Notes: generated from the letters alone by a model not told the origin. Positions 17,766 through 27,037 are shown, counted from the stretch's first letter. The stretch is 64,000 bases of DNA from Streptomyces sp. NBC_00461 (GCF_036013935.1 NZ_CP107902.1:2575001-2639000); one strand, 5' to 3'. A program made the numbers and translations.

Positions 17766-17826
17766 GTGAGTCCCTCAACCTAGGTACCTGACTGAGGACG
17801 AGGGTACGACACGCCTCCCCCGACCC

Positions 17827-19200
17827 TCAGTACCGGCGTTCCTGCTTCTGCTTGCACTCGACACACAGGGTGGCCCGGGGGAATGCCTGCATGCGGGCCT
17901 TGCCGATGGCGTTGCCGCAGTTCTCGCACAGCCCGTAGGTGCCGGCGTCCAGCCGTTGCATGGCGTGCTCGGTCTGCAGGAGCATCTCGCGCGCGTTGGC
18001 CGCGAGCGCCAGCTCGTGCTCTCGCGTGATGTTCTTGGTGCCGGTGTCCGCCTGGTCGTCGCCCGCGCCGTCCCCGGAGTCCCGCATCAGGCCGGCGACG
18101 GCGCTCTCGGACGCGGTGATCTCGTCGCGCAGCCGCTGCCCCTCGGACAGCAGCTCGGCACGCGCCTCCTCGACCTCCTGAGGGGTCCAGGGCTCCTCAC
18201 CGGGGCGAACCGCGAGCTCGCCCGGCTCCGCCGCGGCGAGCCGCGCCTTGGGTACGGCGGTCTTCGCCGCTGTGGCCGTGCCTGGAGTCTTCTTCGTAAC
18301 CACTGTCGTGGCTCCCGTCTGCTCCGCGGCCTCCGCCGCACCCACCGTCCTGGCCGTACGCTTCCTACCCAGACTCTTCGCGGCCGCGCCCTCTTCCACG
18401 CCCCGCGCCCCACCCGCACCCTTCACTCCCGCGCTCTTCACGCCCCCGGCTTTCCCGGCCGCCCGCTTCGCAGCCTTCTTGCCCGCGGTTTCCCCGGCCC
18501 CTGCACCCGTCGCGCTCTTCGTTCCCGCGTCCCGCTCGTCCGAGTCCTGCCCGGCCGCGGTCTTCCTACCGACACGTCGCTCGACACCGCCCGGTTCGGC
18601 GGCGCCTTCCGCGACGGCGGTCTTCTTGCCCGCGGCCTCCTTGCCGGCCGCCTTCTTCGCGACCGTCTCCTTCGCGGCAGACCTCTTCGAAGCCGCCTTC
18701 TTGGTGACCGACTTCTTGGTGGCCGCCTTCTTCACCCCGGCCTTCTGCGCAGCCCCCACCTTCTCGACACCCTTGTCGGCGGCCGCCGCCCTCTTGCCGC
18801 CTGTGGCCTTGCCTCCACCGACCGCCTTCCCCGCGCCCGTGGATCTCTCAGGCTCCTCCGCGGCCTCACCTCTCGACGCAGACGCCTTGGAGTCGGTCAC
18901 CTTGGAGGCGGTCACTTTGGAGGCGGTCGCCTTCTTGGTGGTGCTCTGCTTTCCCGGAACCGCCTTCTTGGTGGTGCTCTGCTTCCCCTTCCCCGGAACC
19001 GCCTTCTTCGTGGCCCCCGGCCCCCCACCGCCGGCGGCTCCCCGCACCGTCTTCACCGACTTCGCGGCCGTCGTGCCCGCACGCGCCGGGGCCCCTCCCC
19101 GCGCGCTCTTCTTCCCGCTCACATCCTTGGCCGCACCGCCGGAGGCCTGGGGGGACCCGTCGGACGCCGACTGCTGTACGGCGGTCTTCTTCGCCACCAT
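17827..19200 (-). CDS. TraR/DksA-type zinc finger protein with long histone-H1-like Lys/Ala tail
   Basis: Protein of 457 residues with two parts. Residues 1 to about 320 are extremely rich in Lys, Ala, Thr and Gly, with repeated short motifs such as KKAVPGK, TKKA, KKAAGK and SKVT, and have no hydrophobic core; they look like the C-terminal tail of histone H1 or HC1-type bacterial proteins and should bind DNA or RNA non-specifically. The last 120 residues are a DksA/TraR module: a helical hairpin (WTPQEVEEARAELLSEGQRL, then LALAANAREMLLQTEHAMQRL) and a zinc finger C-x2-C-x17-C-x2-C (LCENCGNAIGKARMQAFPRATLCVEC). DksA-type proteins act on RNA polymerase through its secondary channel, but the acidic tip of true DksA is not obvious here. 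ATG 19200 has AGGGG upstream; the frame continues far upstream only as a shadow of ileS. Divergent from ileS. Confidence 0.88.
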   Translation of the reverse strand: MVAKKTAVQQSASDGSPQASGGAAKDVSGKKSARGGAPARAGTTAAKSVKTVRGAAGGGGPGATKKAVPGKGKQSTTKKAVPGKQSTTKKATASKVTASKVTDSKASASRGEAAEEPERSTGAGKAVGGGKATGGKRAAAADKGVEKVGAAQKAGVKKAATKKSVTKKAASKRSAAKETVAKKAAGKEAAGKKTAVAEGAAEPGGVERRVGRKTAAGQDSDERDAGTKSATGAGAGETAGKKAAKRAAGKAGGVKSAGVKGAGGARGVEEGAAAKSLGRKRTARTVGAAEAAEQTGATTVVTKKTPGTATAAKTAVPKARLAAAEPGELAVRPGEEPWTPQEVEEARAELLSEGQRLRDEITASESAVAGLMRDSGDGAGDDQADTGTKNITREHELALAANAREMLLQTEHAMQRLDAGTYGLCENCGNAIGKARMQAFPRATLCVECKQKQERRY

Positions 19201-19484
19201 GGCCGCGGCCCCTTCACATATTGTGATCTTGCACGCGAATCGTGCTGGGACGATAAATCGACTTGAGCCCCGCGGCAACGGGGCACACCCCCAGATTCGC
19301 CCGGCCCGCGCCCGCCGCTCGCAAGCCTGCATGCGTTGTGCCCAGCTCCCCGCGGGGTAATCCGCCGGACCGACCGCCGCAGGATCCGAACAGGCGTACC
19401 GCTCCATTCGGGTCATCTCCGCCCGTCCGGCACCCGCGCCCCCGGGCACCCGAAAACCGGTCGGCCGCTGTCCGCGCGGCGCCG

Positions 19485-19490
19485 TACACT
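19485..19490 (+). promoter_or_regulatory. Probable -10 box (TACACT) of the ileS T-box transcript
   Basis: TACACT fits the Streptomyces HrdB -10 pattern and lies just upstream of the T-box leader. Transcription would start near 19497. The -35 element is weak. Confidence 0.45.
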
Positions 19491-19496
19491 GGGCGG

Positions 19497-19793
19497 AGCG
19501 AAAAGCGTGGATGGGGACGAGTAGCGGCGTACGCAGCCCAGAGCGACCCGGGGACGGTGGAAGCCCGGGGGCAGGCGCGACGTGAAGATCACCCCGGAGC
19601 CGCCGGAAGAAAGCCCCGCAAGGGCGAGTAGAGCCGGCCTCGCGACCCCAATGAGGGGGCTCACAGGTGCACAGCACGCACCCGGGAGCCAAGGAGGGTG
19701 GTACCGCGGGAGCGCGCCGAACCCGGCGCTGGAAGTGACACAGCTCTCGTCCCTCCGGACGGAAGGCAGCAAGTCCGCCGGAGGAAGCTCGCT
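19497..19793 (+). promoter_or_regulatory. T-box riboswitch controlling ileS (translational type)
   Basis: The 300-nt leader contains the T-box core GGGTGGTACCGCGGG at 19696-19710. The bases TGGT at 19699-19702 would pair with the NCCA end of tRNA-Ile (discriminator A). An isoleucine codon ATC at 19588-19590, in GAAGATCACC, is the likely specifier. Downstream, CCTCCGG (19752-19758) can pair perfectly with CCGGAGG (19778-19784), which contains the ileS ribosome binding site, and I see no U-run terminator. The switch should therefore act on translation: uncharged tRNA-Ile stabilises the antisequestrator and frees the ribosome site. Translational T-boxes of this kind are known for actinobacterial ileS. 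Exact 5' end and stem I fold are not computed. Confidence 0.9.
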
Positions 19794-19794
19794 G

Positions 19795-22700
19795 ATGACA
19801 ACGCCGACGTACCGCCAGGTGCCCGCCCAGGTCGACCTGCCCGCCCTCGAGCACGCCGTGCTCGACTTCTGGCGCGAGCAGAAGATCTTCGCCAAGAGCC
19901 TGGAGCAGTCCGAGGGCCGCCCCGAGTGGGTGTTCTACGAGGGCCCGCCCACCGCCAACGGCATGCCGGGCGCCCACCACATCGAGGCCCGCGTCTTCAA
20001 GGACGTCTTCCCCCGCTTCCGCACCATGCGCGGCTACCACGTGGCCCGCAAGGCCGGCTGGGACTGCCACGGCCTCCCGGTGGAGCTGACGGTCGAGAAG
20101 GAACTCGGCTTCAGCGGCAAGCAGGACATCGAGGCGTACGGCATCGCCGCCTTCAACGACAAGTGCCGTGCGTCCGTGCTCCGCCACACCGACGCGTTCG
20201 AAGAGCTCACGACCCGCATGGGCTACTGGGTCGACCTGAACGACGCGTACGTCACGATGGACCCCGAGTACATCGAGTCGGTCTGGTGGTCGCTCAAGGA
20301 GATCTTCGGCAAGGGCCTGCTGGTCCAGGACCACCGCGTCGCCCCCTGGTGCCCGCGCTGCGGCACGGGCCTCTCCGACCACGAGCTGGCGCAGGGCTAC
20401 GAGACGGTCGTCGATCCGTCCGTGTACGTCCGTTTCCCGCTCACCTCCGGTCCGCTCGCCGGCGAAGCCGCGCTCCTGGTGTGGACGACGACGCCCTGGA
20501 CGCTCGTCTCCAACACGGCCGTCGCCGCGCACCCCGAGGTCGCCTACGTCGTCGTGACCGACGGCGAGGAGAAGCTCGTCGTCGCCGAACCGCTCGTCGG
20601 CAAGGCGCTCGGCGAGGGTTGGGAGACCACGGGCCAGACCTTCACGGGCAAGGAAATGGAGCGTTGGACCTACCAACGTCCGTTCGAGCTCGTGGAGTTC
20701 CCGGCCGAGGCGCATTTCGTCGTCAACGCCGAATACGTCACGACCGAGGACGGTACGGGCCTGGTCCACCAGTCCCCCGCCTTCGGTGAGGACGACCTCA
20801 AGGTCTGCCGCGCCTACGGCCTGCCCGTCGTGAACCCCGTCCGCCCGGACGGCACCTTCGAGGAGGACGTCCCCCTGGTCGGCGGCGTCTTCTTCAAGAA
20901 GGCGGACGAACGGCTCACCGAGGACCTCCAGCAGCGCGGCCTCCTCTTCAGGCACATCCCGTACGAGCACAGCTACCCGCACTGCTGGCGCTGCCACACC
21001 GCGCTCCTCTACTACGCGCAGCCGTCCTGGTACATCCGCACCACGGCCATCAAGGACCGTCTGCTGCAGGAGAACGAGAACACCAACTGGTTCCCGGACA
21101 CGGTCAAGCACGGCCGCTACGGCGACTGGCTGAACAACAACATCGACTGGGCACTCTCCCGCAACCGCTACTGGGGCACCCCGCTGCCGATCTGGCGCTG
21201 CGAGGACGACCACCTCACCGTCGTCGGCTCCCGCGCGGAGCTCACCGAGCTGACCGGCACCGACCAGTCCGAACTCGACCCGCACCGCCCGTACATCGAC
21301 GACGTCACCTTCGCCTGCCCCCAGTGCGCGAAGACGGCCACGCGCGTGCCGGAGGTCATCGACGCCTGGTACGACTCGGGTTCGATGCCGTTCGCGCAGT
21401 GGGGCTACCCGTACAAGAACAAGGAACTCTTCGAGGCCCGCTACCCGGCGCAGTTCATCTCCGAGGCCATCGACCAGACCCGCGGCTGGTTCTACACGCT
21501 GATGGCGATCGGCACGCTGGTCTTCGACAAGTCCAGTTACGAGAACGTCGTCTGCCTCGGCCACATCCTCGCCGAGGACGGCCGCAAGATGTCCAAGCAC
21601 CTGGGCAACATCCTGCAGCCGATCCCGCTGATGGACCAGCACGGAGCGGACGCGGTCCGCTGGTTCATGGCGGCGGGCGGCTCCCCGTGGGCGGCACGCC
21701 GCGTGGGCCACGGCACCATCCAGGAGGTCGTCCGCAAGACGCTCCTCACGTACTGGAACACGGTCGCCTTCCAGGCCCTGTACGCGCGCACCTCCAACTG
21801 GGCGCCCAGCGAGGCGGATCCGGCCCCGGCCGACCGCCCGGTCCTGGACCGCTGGCTGCTGTCCGAACTGCACGCGCTCACGGACCAGGTGACCGAGTCC
21901 CTGGAGGCGTACGACACCCAGCGCGCAGGCAAGCTCCTGTCGGCGTTCGTCGACGACCTGTCCAACTGGTACGTGCGCCGCTCCCGTCGCCGCTTCTGGC
22001 AGGGCGACAAGGCGGCACTGCGCACCCTGCACGAGGTCGTCGAGACGGTCACCAAGCTGATGGCCCCGCTGACCCCGTTCATCACCGAGCGGGTGTGGCA
22101 GGACCTGATCGTGCCGGTCACCCCGGGCGCGCCCGAGTCCGTGCACCTCGCCGGCTGGCCGCAGACGGACCTGGCCTCGATCGACCCGGAGCTGTCGAAG
22201 CAGATGGTGCTGGTGCGCCGGCTCGTCGAGCTGGGCCGGGCCACGCGCGCGGAGTCGGGTGTGAAGACCCGGCAGCCGCTGTCCCGTGCACTCGTCGCCG
22301 CGACCGGCTTCGACACCCTCGACCGCGCACTGCACGCGCAGATCACGGAGGAGCTGAACGTCAGCTCGCTCGCGTCCCTGAGCGAGGTCGGCGGCAGCCT
22401 GGTCGACACGACCGCGAAGGCCAACTTCCGCGCCCTCGGCAAGCGTTTCGGCAAGCGCGTCCAGGACGTGGCCAAGGCCGTCGCGAACGCCGACGCGGCC
22501 GCGCTCTCGCTCGCGCTGCGCGAGGGCACGGCCTCGGTCGAGGTCGACGGCGAGACGATCACCCTCGCTCCCGACGAGGTGATCATCACGGAGACCCCGC
22601 GCGAGGGCTGGTCGGTGGCCTCCGACTCGGGTGCCACCGTCGCCCTCGACCTGGAGATCACCGAGGAACTGCGCCAGGCGGGCCTCGCCCGTGACGCGAT

Positions 22701-22947
22701 CCGCCTGATCCAGGAGGCCCGCAAGAACAGCGGCCTCGACGTGGCCGACCGCATCGCGCTGCGCTGGACCTCGACCGACCCCGCGGTCATCGCGGCACTG
22801 AGCGAGCACGCGGGCCTGATCGCCGACGAGGTCCTGGCGACGGCCTTCTTGAATGAGCACAGCGCCCAGGGCGAGGCGGACGACACATACGGCGAGCCGT
22901 TCACCGACGAGGGCCTGTCGCTGACGTTCCGGCTCCGGAAGGTCTAG
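19795..22947 (+). CDS. ileS: Isoleucyl-tRNA synthetase with a swapped HIGH signature (IleRS2-like)
   Basis: Class I aminoacyl-tRNA synthetase of 1050 residues that charges tRNA-Ile in the cytosol. The catalytic signature reads G59-A-H61-H62 in NGMPGAHHIEARVFKD, where the canonical pattern is H-x-G-H, so positions one and three are exchanged. The second signature is KMSKH in EDGRKMSKHLGN. The CP1 editing domain has the expected LVWTTTPWTLVSNTAV, and Cys pairs (CPRCGTG, CWRCH, CPQC) can bind zinc. The long form and C-terminal domain place it in the eukaryote-like IleRS2 group, known for low mupirocin sensitivity. ATG 19795 follows GGAGGAA at 19780-19786, sequestered by the T-box leader. A 20-bp hairpin ends the gene. 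Confidence 0.97.
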   Translation: MTTPTYRQVPAQVDLPALEHAVLDFWREQKIFAKSLEQSEGRPEWVFYEGPPTANGMPGAHHIEARVFKDVFPRFRTMRGYHVARKAGWDCHGLPVELTVEKELGFSGKQDIEAYGIAAFNDKCRASVLRHTDAFEELTTRMGYWVDLNDAYVTMDPEYIESVWWSLKEIFGKGLLVQDHRVAPWCPRCGTGLSDHELAQGYETVVDPSVYVRFPLTSGPLAGEAALLVWTTTPWTLVSNTAVAAHPEVAYVVVTDGEEKLVVAEPLVGKALGEGWETTGQTFTGKEMERWTYQRPFELVEFPAEAHFVVNAEYVTTEDGTGLVHQSPAFGEDDLKVCRAYGLPVVNPVRPDGTFEEDVPLVGGVFFKKADERLTEDLQQRGLLFRHIPYEHSYPHCWRCHTALLYYAQPSWYIRTTAIKDRLLQENENTNWFPDTVKHGRYGDWLNNNIDWALSRNRYWGTPLPIWRCEDDHLTVVGSRAELTELTGTDQSELDPHRPYIDDVTFACPQCAKTATRVPEVIDAWYDSGSMPFAQWGYPYKNKELFEARYPAQFISEAIDQTRGWFYTLMAIGTLVFDKSSYENVVCLGHILAEDGRKMSKHLGNILQPIPLMDQHGADAVRWFMAAGGSPWAARRVGHGTIQEVVRKTLLTYWNTVAFQALYARTSNWAPSEADPAPADRPVLDRWLLSELHALTDQVTESLEAYDTQRAGKLLSAFVDDLSNWYVRRSRRRFWQGDKAALRTLHEVVETVTKLMAPLTPFITERVWQDLIVPVTPGAPESVHLAGWPQTDLASIDPELSKQMVLVRRLVELGRATRAESGVKTRQPLSRALVAATGFDTLDRALHAQITEELNVSSLASLSEVGGSLVDTTAKANFRALGKRFGKRVQDVAKAVANADAAALSLALREGTASVEVDGETITLAPDEVIITETPREGWSVASDSGATVALDLEITEELRQAGLARDAIRLIQEARKNSGLDVADRIALRWTSTDPAVIAALSEHAGLIADEVLATAFLNEHSAQGEADDTYGEPFTDEGLSLTFRLRKV

Positions 22948-22954
22948 TCGCTCG

Positions 22955-23012
22955 TCATCAGCGGCTCCGCCGCGGGGGCGCGACCAGCTCCTCGCGGCGG
23001 AGCCGCTGATGA
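22955..23012 (+). terminator. Hairpin terminator after ileS
   Basis: A perfect 20-bp stem beginning TCATCAGCGGCTCC (22955-22974) pairs with 22993-23012 across an 18-nt loop, 8 nt after the ileS stop. No U-run follows, as is normal in Streptomyces. Confidence 0.85.
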
Positions 23013-23065
23013 CACAGCCCCTGCGCCGCAGAGGCCGACGCGGACACCACCCTCTCAATGCGCGT

Positions 23066-23109
23066 AAAAGGGCGGGGCCCCGGATCGAAATCCGGGGCCC
23101 CGCCCTTTT
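23066..23109. terminator. Bidirectional terminator between ileS and divIVA
   Basis: A perfect 20-bp stem with loop CGAA. It begins with AAAA on the left arm and ends with TTTT on the right arm, so it has a U-run in both directions. It lies 46 bp after the divIVA stop and is the likely end of the dcw transcript. Confidence 0.92.
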
Positions 23110-23155
23110 GAACGCTGCCGACGTCTACGGCGTACTACTCACCGTGCCGCGGCCG

Positions 23156-24379
23156 TCAGTTGTCGTCCTCATCGATAAGGAACCCGCGCATCGGCGAGGG
23201 AGCCTGACCCATCGGCGACGGGCCCTGCGGCCGCACCGGAGCCATCGGCTGGGTCATCGCCGGGGACATCTGCTGCTGGCCGCCGTAGGACGGAGCAGCG
23301 GGAGCCGGGGCGCCACCCATGGTCGGGTTGCCGCCGTACGACGGAGCGCTCGCGCCGGCCGGTGCCATGGAGGGCGCCGGGGACGGCGGCAGAGACGCGG
23401 CGGCCGGAGTGCGCGGCGGAGCCAGCGAGTCGTCGGCCTGAGTCTCAAGCTGACGCAGCTGGGACTCCAGGTACGACTTCAGGCGCGTACGGTACTCGCG
23501 CTCGAAGCCGCGCAGGTCCTCGACCTTGCGCTCCAGCGTGGCGCGGGCGGACTCCAGGGAGCCCATCGCGACGCGGTGCTTCTCCTGCGCGTCCCGCTCC
23601 AGCGCGTCGGCCTTGGCACGGGCGTCACGCTCGAGGCCCTCGGCGCGGCTGCGGGCCTCGCCGACGATCTTGTTGGCTTCGGAACGGGCCTCGGCGATCG
23701 CCTGGTCGGCGGTCTGCTGGGCCAGCGAGAGGACACGGGCGGCGCTGTCGCCACCAGGGCCCTGACCGGGGCCGCCCATCGGACCGCCCATGGGACCTCC
23801 CATGGGGCCGCCCATAGGGCCACCCATCTGCTGCTGCATGGGGGGCTGGCCACCCATCGGGCCCTGACCCATGGGGCCTTGACCCATCGGACCCTGGCCC
23901 ATCGGACCGGGACCCTGGGGACCACCCTGACCACCGCCGGGACCGGCGGGCAGCTGCGGGGCACCGCTCGGCAGCTGGGGCGGGCCACCCATGGGGCCAC
24001 CCATCTGCTGCTGCGGCGGGCCCGATATGCCGGCGGGTACGGGTCCGCCCGGCCCACGCATACCCTGCTGCGGCATTCCCTGCTGGGGCATCCCACCCTG
24101 CTGGGGCATACCGCCCTGCTGGGGCATACCTTGCTGCTGGTCCTGCGGACCGGGGCCGCCGGGACCCTCCGGGGGCTTGCGCATGTTCTGCTGGTTCTGG
24201 GCAGCAGCACGCGTCGCCGCGGCCAGTTTGGCGCGCAGGTCCTCGTTCTCCCGGAGCAGGCGGGTCAGTTCGGCTTCGACCTCATCGAGGAAGGCATCGA
24301 CCTCGTCCTCGTCATAGCCTTCTCGGAGGCGGACGGTCGTGAACTGCTTGTTCCGCACGTCCTCGGGGGTCAACGGCAT
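23156..24379 (-). CDS. divIVA: DivIVA cell polarity protein
   Basis: Coiled-coil protein of 407 residues that marks curved membrane at hyphal tips and organises polar wall growth. The N-terminal DivIVA domain (1-60: [34 protein letters not shown] in two halves) is the membrane-binding part. A long Gly/Pro/Gln/Met linker (about 66-210) carries three blocks of short repeats, followed by a second coiled coil (about 211-310, with [19 protein letters not shown]) and a disordered Pro/Ala/Gly C-terminus. The length and linker fit Streptomyces DivIVA, which is essential there and phosphorylated by the kinase AfsK. ATG 24379 has GAGG upstream. It is the last gene of the dcw run and ends at the bidirectional terminator. 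Confidence 0.96.
   Translation of the reverse strand: MPLTPEDVRNKQFTTVRLREGYDEDEVDAFLDEVEAELTRLLRENEDLRAKLAAATRAAAQNQQNMRKPPEGPGGPGPQDQQQGMPQQGGMPQQGGMPQQGMPQQGMRGPGGPVPAGISGPPQQQMGGPMGGPPQLPSGAPQLPAGPGGGQGGPQGPGPMGQGPMGQGPMGQGPMGGQPPMQQQMGGPMGGPMGGPMGGPMGGPGQGPGGDSAARVLSLAQQTADQAIAEARSEANKIVGEARSRAEGLERDARAKADALERDAQEKHRVAMGSLESARATLERKVEDLRGFEREYRTRLKSYLESQLRQLETQADDSLAPPRTPAAASLPPSPAPSMAPAGASAPSYGGNPTMGGAPAPAAPSYGGQQQMSPAMTQPMAPVRPQGPSPMGQAPSPMRGFLIDEDDN
23765..24130 (-). repeat. In-frame codon repeats in the DivIVA linker
   Basis: Three blocks of short in-frame repeats: GMPQQ-type units at 24062-24130, GPMGQ units at 23849-23911 and MGGP units at 23765-23824. They encode the flexible linker between the two coiled coils and are likely to vary in copy number between strains. 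Confidence 0.75.
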
Positions 24380-24432
24380 CTCTTCACCTCAACGTAGTCG
24401 TCGGCATTCGGCAAGACGGTAGGTCACATCGA

Positions 24433-24717
24433 TCACAGCCGGCTCACGATCGAGATCAGGATGTAGACGATGATCATCAGTACGAAGAAGGACAGATCGA
24501 GCGCCACGCCCCCGAGACGCAGCGGCGGAATGAACCGCCGCAGAAGCTTGAGCGGTGGATCAGTGACAGTGTAGGTGGCCTCCAGAACGACCACCATCGC
24601 CTTGCCGGGTTGCCACGAGCGGGCGAACTGGAAGACGTAGTCCATGACCAACCGGAAGATGAGCACGATGAGGAAGCACATCAGCGCGATGTAGATGACA
24701 TCCAAAACCACGCTCAT
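24433..24717 (-). CDS. YggT family membrane protein
   Basis: Protein of 94 residues with two hydrophobic segments (about 3-25 and 70-92) around a conserved loop containing FQFARSWQPGKAMVVVLEATYTVTDPPLKL in shorter pieces, the YggT hallmark being TVTDPPL...RRFIPPLRLGGVALDLSFF. Genes of this family are regular members of division clusters between sepF and divIVA; the molecular role is unsettled. It follows sepF by 71 bp on the same strand. Confidence 0.92.
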   Translation of the reverse strand: MSVVLDVIYIALMCFLIVLIFRLVMDYVFQFARSWQPGKAMVVVLEATYTVTDPPLKLLRRFIPPLRLGGVALDLSFFVLMIIVYILISIVSRL

Positions 24718-24788
24718 GACCCGTGCTTCCCTCTCCCCTGTTTCCGTGCTGCGGTACTGCTTTGTATCGCTGTTTCCGGTCGTGCGTC

Positions 24789-25430
24789 TCAGCTCTGGTT
24801 GAAGAACCCGCCCTCTGCGATGCGGGCCTTGTCCTCCGCCGTGACATCGACGTTAGCAGGCGACAACAGGAACACCTTCTGCGTCACCCGCTCGATGCTG
24901 CCGTGAAGACCAAACACCAAACCAGCCGCAAAGTCGACAAGTCGCTTCGCATCTGTGTCATCCATCTCAGTCAGATTCATGATCACCGGGGTGCCCTCAC
25001 GGAAGTGTTCCCCGATGGTACGGGCCTCGTTGTAGGTCCGCGGGTGAAGCGTGGTGATCCGGTAAGGCTCTCGTTCCGACACGACCTTGGGCATGATCAC
25101 CGGTGCGTTCTTCTCCAGGCTTGCGCGTTCTTGTGTGATGGACGCCACGGGCGCGATGCGCGCCGGACGGCCGGATTCCGCGCCTAGCGAAGCGGAACGG
25201 GCTACCGGTTCGCGAGACACGGGCGGCTGCACGATTCGCACCTCTTCGTCCCTTTGGGACTGATGTGCTACGTGCGACTGGTGGGACGGCTCGTGCCGCC
25301 GGTGGTCCCGTTCGGGCTCGGGATCCAGTTCGGGCTCGAAGTCGTCATCGGGGTCGAATCCCCGGCCGTCGTACCCATCGTCCTCCACGAGGCCGAGGTA
25401 GACCGCCATCTTGCGCATCGCGCCGGCCAT
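24789..25430 (-). CDS. sepF: SepF, cell division protein and FtsZ membrane anchor
   Basis: Protein of 213 residues. An N-terminal amphipathic start ([15 protein letters not shown]) can insert in the membrane, a long acidic/His-rich linker (about 16-115) follows, and the conserved SepF core (about 120-205: [49 protein letters not shown]) forms the dimer that binds the FtsZ tail. With no ftsA in the cluster, SepF is the expected membrane tether of the Z-ring. ATG 25430 was chosen for GGAGG 9 nt upstream; the open frame extends to 25520. Confidence 0.95.
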   Translation of the reverse strand: MAGAMRKMAVYLGLVEDDGYDGRGFDPDDDFEPELDPEPERDHRRHEPSHQSHVAHQSQRDEEVRIVQPPVSREPVARSASLGAESGRPARIAPVASITQERASLEKNAPVIMPKVVSEREPYRITTLHPRTYNEARTIGEHFREGTPVIMNLTEMDDTDAKRLVDFAAGLVFGLHGSIERVTQKVFLLSPANVDVTAEDKARIAEGGFFNQS

Positions 25431-25559
25431 GCTCTGAGTCCTCCGCTCTGTGGTGGATCGGGCTGACGACTGCCAAGTGCCCGCGATCCACGAGGTCGTT
25501 ACGCCCGCCTTCGGCGGCATTGACCATATTTTCTGCTGTGGTCCGACTTCCTGGCGACG

Positions 25560-26294
25560 TTACCCGAGCCTGGCGCGGACTCCGAGTACCGCGGTACCGA
25601 CGCGTACATGTGTCGCTCCGGCCGCCACGGCCTGTTCGAGGTCCGCACTCATTCCCGCCGAGACCATGTTCGCAGCCGGATGGGCTCGGCGCAGGTCGGT
25701 CGACAAATCCATCAGCCGCTCGAATGCAGCCAGTTCGCGTCCCGCGTAAGGGCCGGTGAGCGGCGCGACGGTCATCAGTCCGTCCAGTCGCAACCCCGGC
25801 GCCCGTGCCACCGATTCGCCCAACTCCTCGACGCCGCGGGGCCCGACGCCGCCGCGCTCCCCGCGTCCGCCCCCTCCCGCCGCAGGCTCCTCCGCGTCGA
25901 GCGCGACCTGGATCAGGCAGCCGAGTTCGCGCTCCTGTCGCACCGCCTCCTTCGAGAGCGCCGTGACGAGCCGGGCGCGGTCGACGGACTGCACCAGGCC
26001 GGCATAACCGACCACGGAACGAACCTTGTTGGTCTGCAGTTGACCCACAAAATGCCAAGTCAGGGGCAGATCCGAACATTCCGTTGCCTTGGGGGCAGCG
26101 TCCTGGTCGCGGTTCTCGGCCACATGCCGCACTCCGAGTTCCGCCAGGATCCGCACGTCGCTCGCCGGATACGTCTTGGTGACCACGATCAGGGTCACCT
26201 CCTCGCGCTTGCGGCCGGCGGCCGCGCACGCGGCGGCGATGCGACGCTCCACCTTCGCCAGGTTCTGGGCGAGTTCGTCCTTACGGTCCGTCAT
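25560..26294 (-). CDS. YggS family pyridoxal phosphate-binding protein
   Basis: PLP-binding homeostasis protein of 244 residues, cytosolic. The PLP lysine is K40 in LIVVTKTYPASDV, and the fold signatures HFVGQLQTNK and SAGMSADLEQAVAAGATHVRVGTAVLG are present. The family buffers PLP and affects amino- and keto-acid pools rather than having a classical enzyme activity. The middle contains a Gly-rich insertion (AAGGGGRGERGGVGPRGVEE) that is longer than in E. coli YggS. ATG 26294 has GAGAGG just upstream and lies 5 bp after the pgeF stop, within the dcw operon. Confidence 0.94.
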   Translation of the reverse strand: MTDRKDELAQNLAKVERRIAAACAAAGRKREEVTLIVVTKTYPASDVRILAELGVRHVAENRDQDAAPKATECSDLPLTWHFVGQLQTNKVRSVVGYAGLVQSVDRARLVTALSKEAVRQERELGCLIQVALDAEEPAAGGGGRGERGGVGPRGVEELGESVARAPGLRLDGLMTVAPLTGPYAGRELAAFERLMDLSTDLRRAHPAANMVSAGMSADLEQAVAAGATHVRVGTAVLGVRARLG

Positions 26295-26299
26295 GCCTC

Positions 26300-27037
26300 T
26301 CAGCCCAACCAGACATATCCCGCGAGTCGCCCCGTGGTGCGATCGCGGCGGTACGAGAAGTGATCGTCCGACTCCAGCGTGCACACCGGCGACTGCTCCC
26401 GGTCGTGCACCCCGAGCCGCTCGAGCTGCGCGTGCACTCCGGCGGTCACGTCGACCGCGGGCGTGCCCCAGCTCGTCTCGGAGTGCGCGGCCGGCTCGAC
26501 GGCGGCCACGTCGGCGCGCATCGCCTCCGGCACCTCGTAGCACCGGCCGCAGACGGCGGGGCCGGTGCGGGCGACGATCCGGCCCGGTTCGGCGCCGAGT
26601 TCCGTCATGGCCCGTACGGCGGCCGGGACGACCCCGGCGACCATGCCGGGCCGCCCCGCGTGGGCCGCGGCGACGACCCCGGCGACAGGGTCGGCGAGCA
26701 GGACGGGCGTGCAGTCGGCGGTGAGGACGGCGAGCGCGAGACCGCGCCGCGTCGTGACGACGGCGTCGACCTCGGGTACGGGACGATCGCCCCACGGCCC
26801 GTCGACCACCGCCACCTCCGCGCCGTGCACCTGGTTCATCCACACCACCCGAGCCGCGTCCAGACCAAGGGACTTGGCGGCCAGCTCGCGATTGGTCCGT
26901 ACGGCGTCGGGGTCGTCGCCGACCGCTCCGCCGAGGTTGAGCTCCTCGTACGGAACGGCGCTCACCCCGCCCCACCGGTCGGTGAAGGCGAAGTGCGCGC
27001 CGCTCACAGTGCTCGTTTCGGAGCGCTGTCCTATCAC
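26300..27037 (-). CDS. pgeF: PgeF-type peptidoglycan editing factor (polyphenol oxidase/YlmD family)
   Basis: Protein of 245 residues with the multicopper-oxidase-like laccase domain. The metal ligands sit in [19 protein letters not shown] and AAAHAGRPG. In E. coli the homologue YfiH removes wrongly incorporated L-Ser-type precursors from peptidoglycan synthesis, and the position directly after ftsZ fits such a wall-quality role. Purine-nucleoside activity has also been reported for relatives. GTG 27037 overlaps the ftsZ stop (GTGA), so translation is coupled. Confidence 0.92.
   Translation of the reverse strand: MIGQRSETSTVSGAHFAFTDRWGGVSAVPYEELNLGGAVGDDPDAVRTNRELAAKSLGLDAARVVWMNQVHGAEVAVVDGPWGDRPVPEVDAVVTTRRGLALAVLTADCTPVLLADPVAGVVAAAHAGRPGMVAGVVPAAVRAMTELGAEPGRIVARTGPAVCGRCYEVPEAMRADVAAVEPAAHSETSWGTPAVDVTAGVHAQLERLGVHDREQSPVCTLESDDHFSYRRDRTTGRLAGYVWLG

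Noticed and set aside
17827..23058. A 1743-codon open frame on the minus strand covering ileS and the DksA-like gene
   Set aside because: Only the part from 19200 downwards is coding. The rest is the complement of ileS and its T-box, with the Arg/Val/Asp-rich composition of a high-GC shadow frame.
23765..24130. CRISPR-like short repeats
   Set aside because: They are in frame, without unique spacers, and encode the DivIVA linker.
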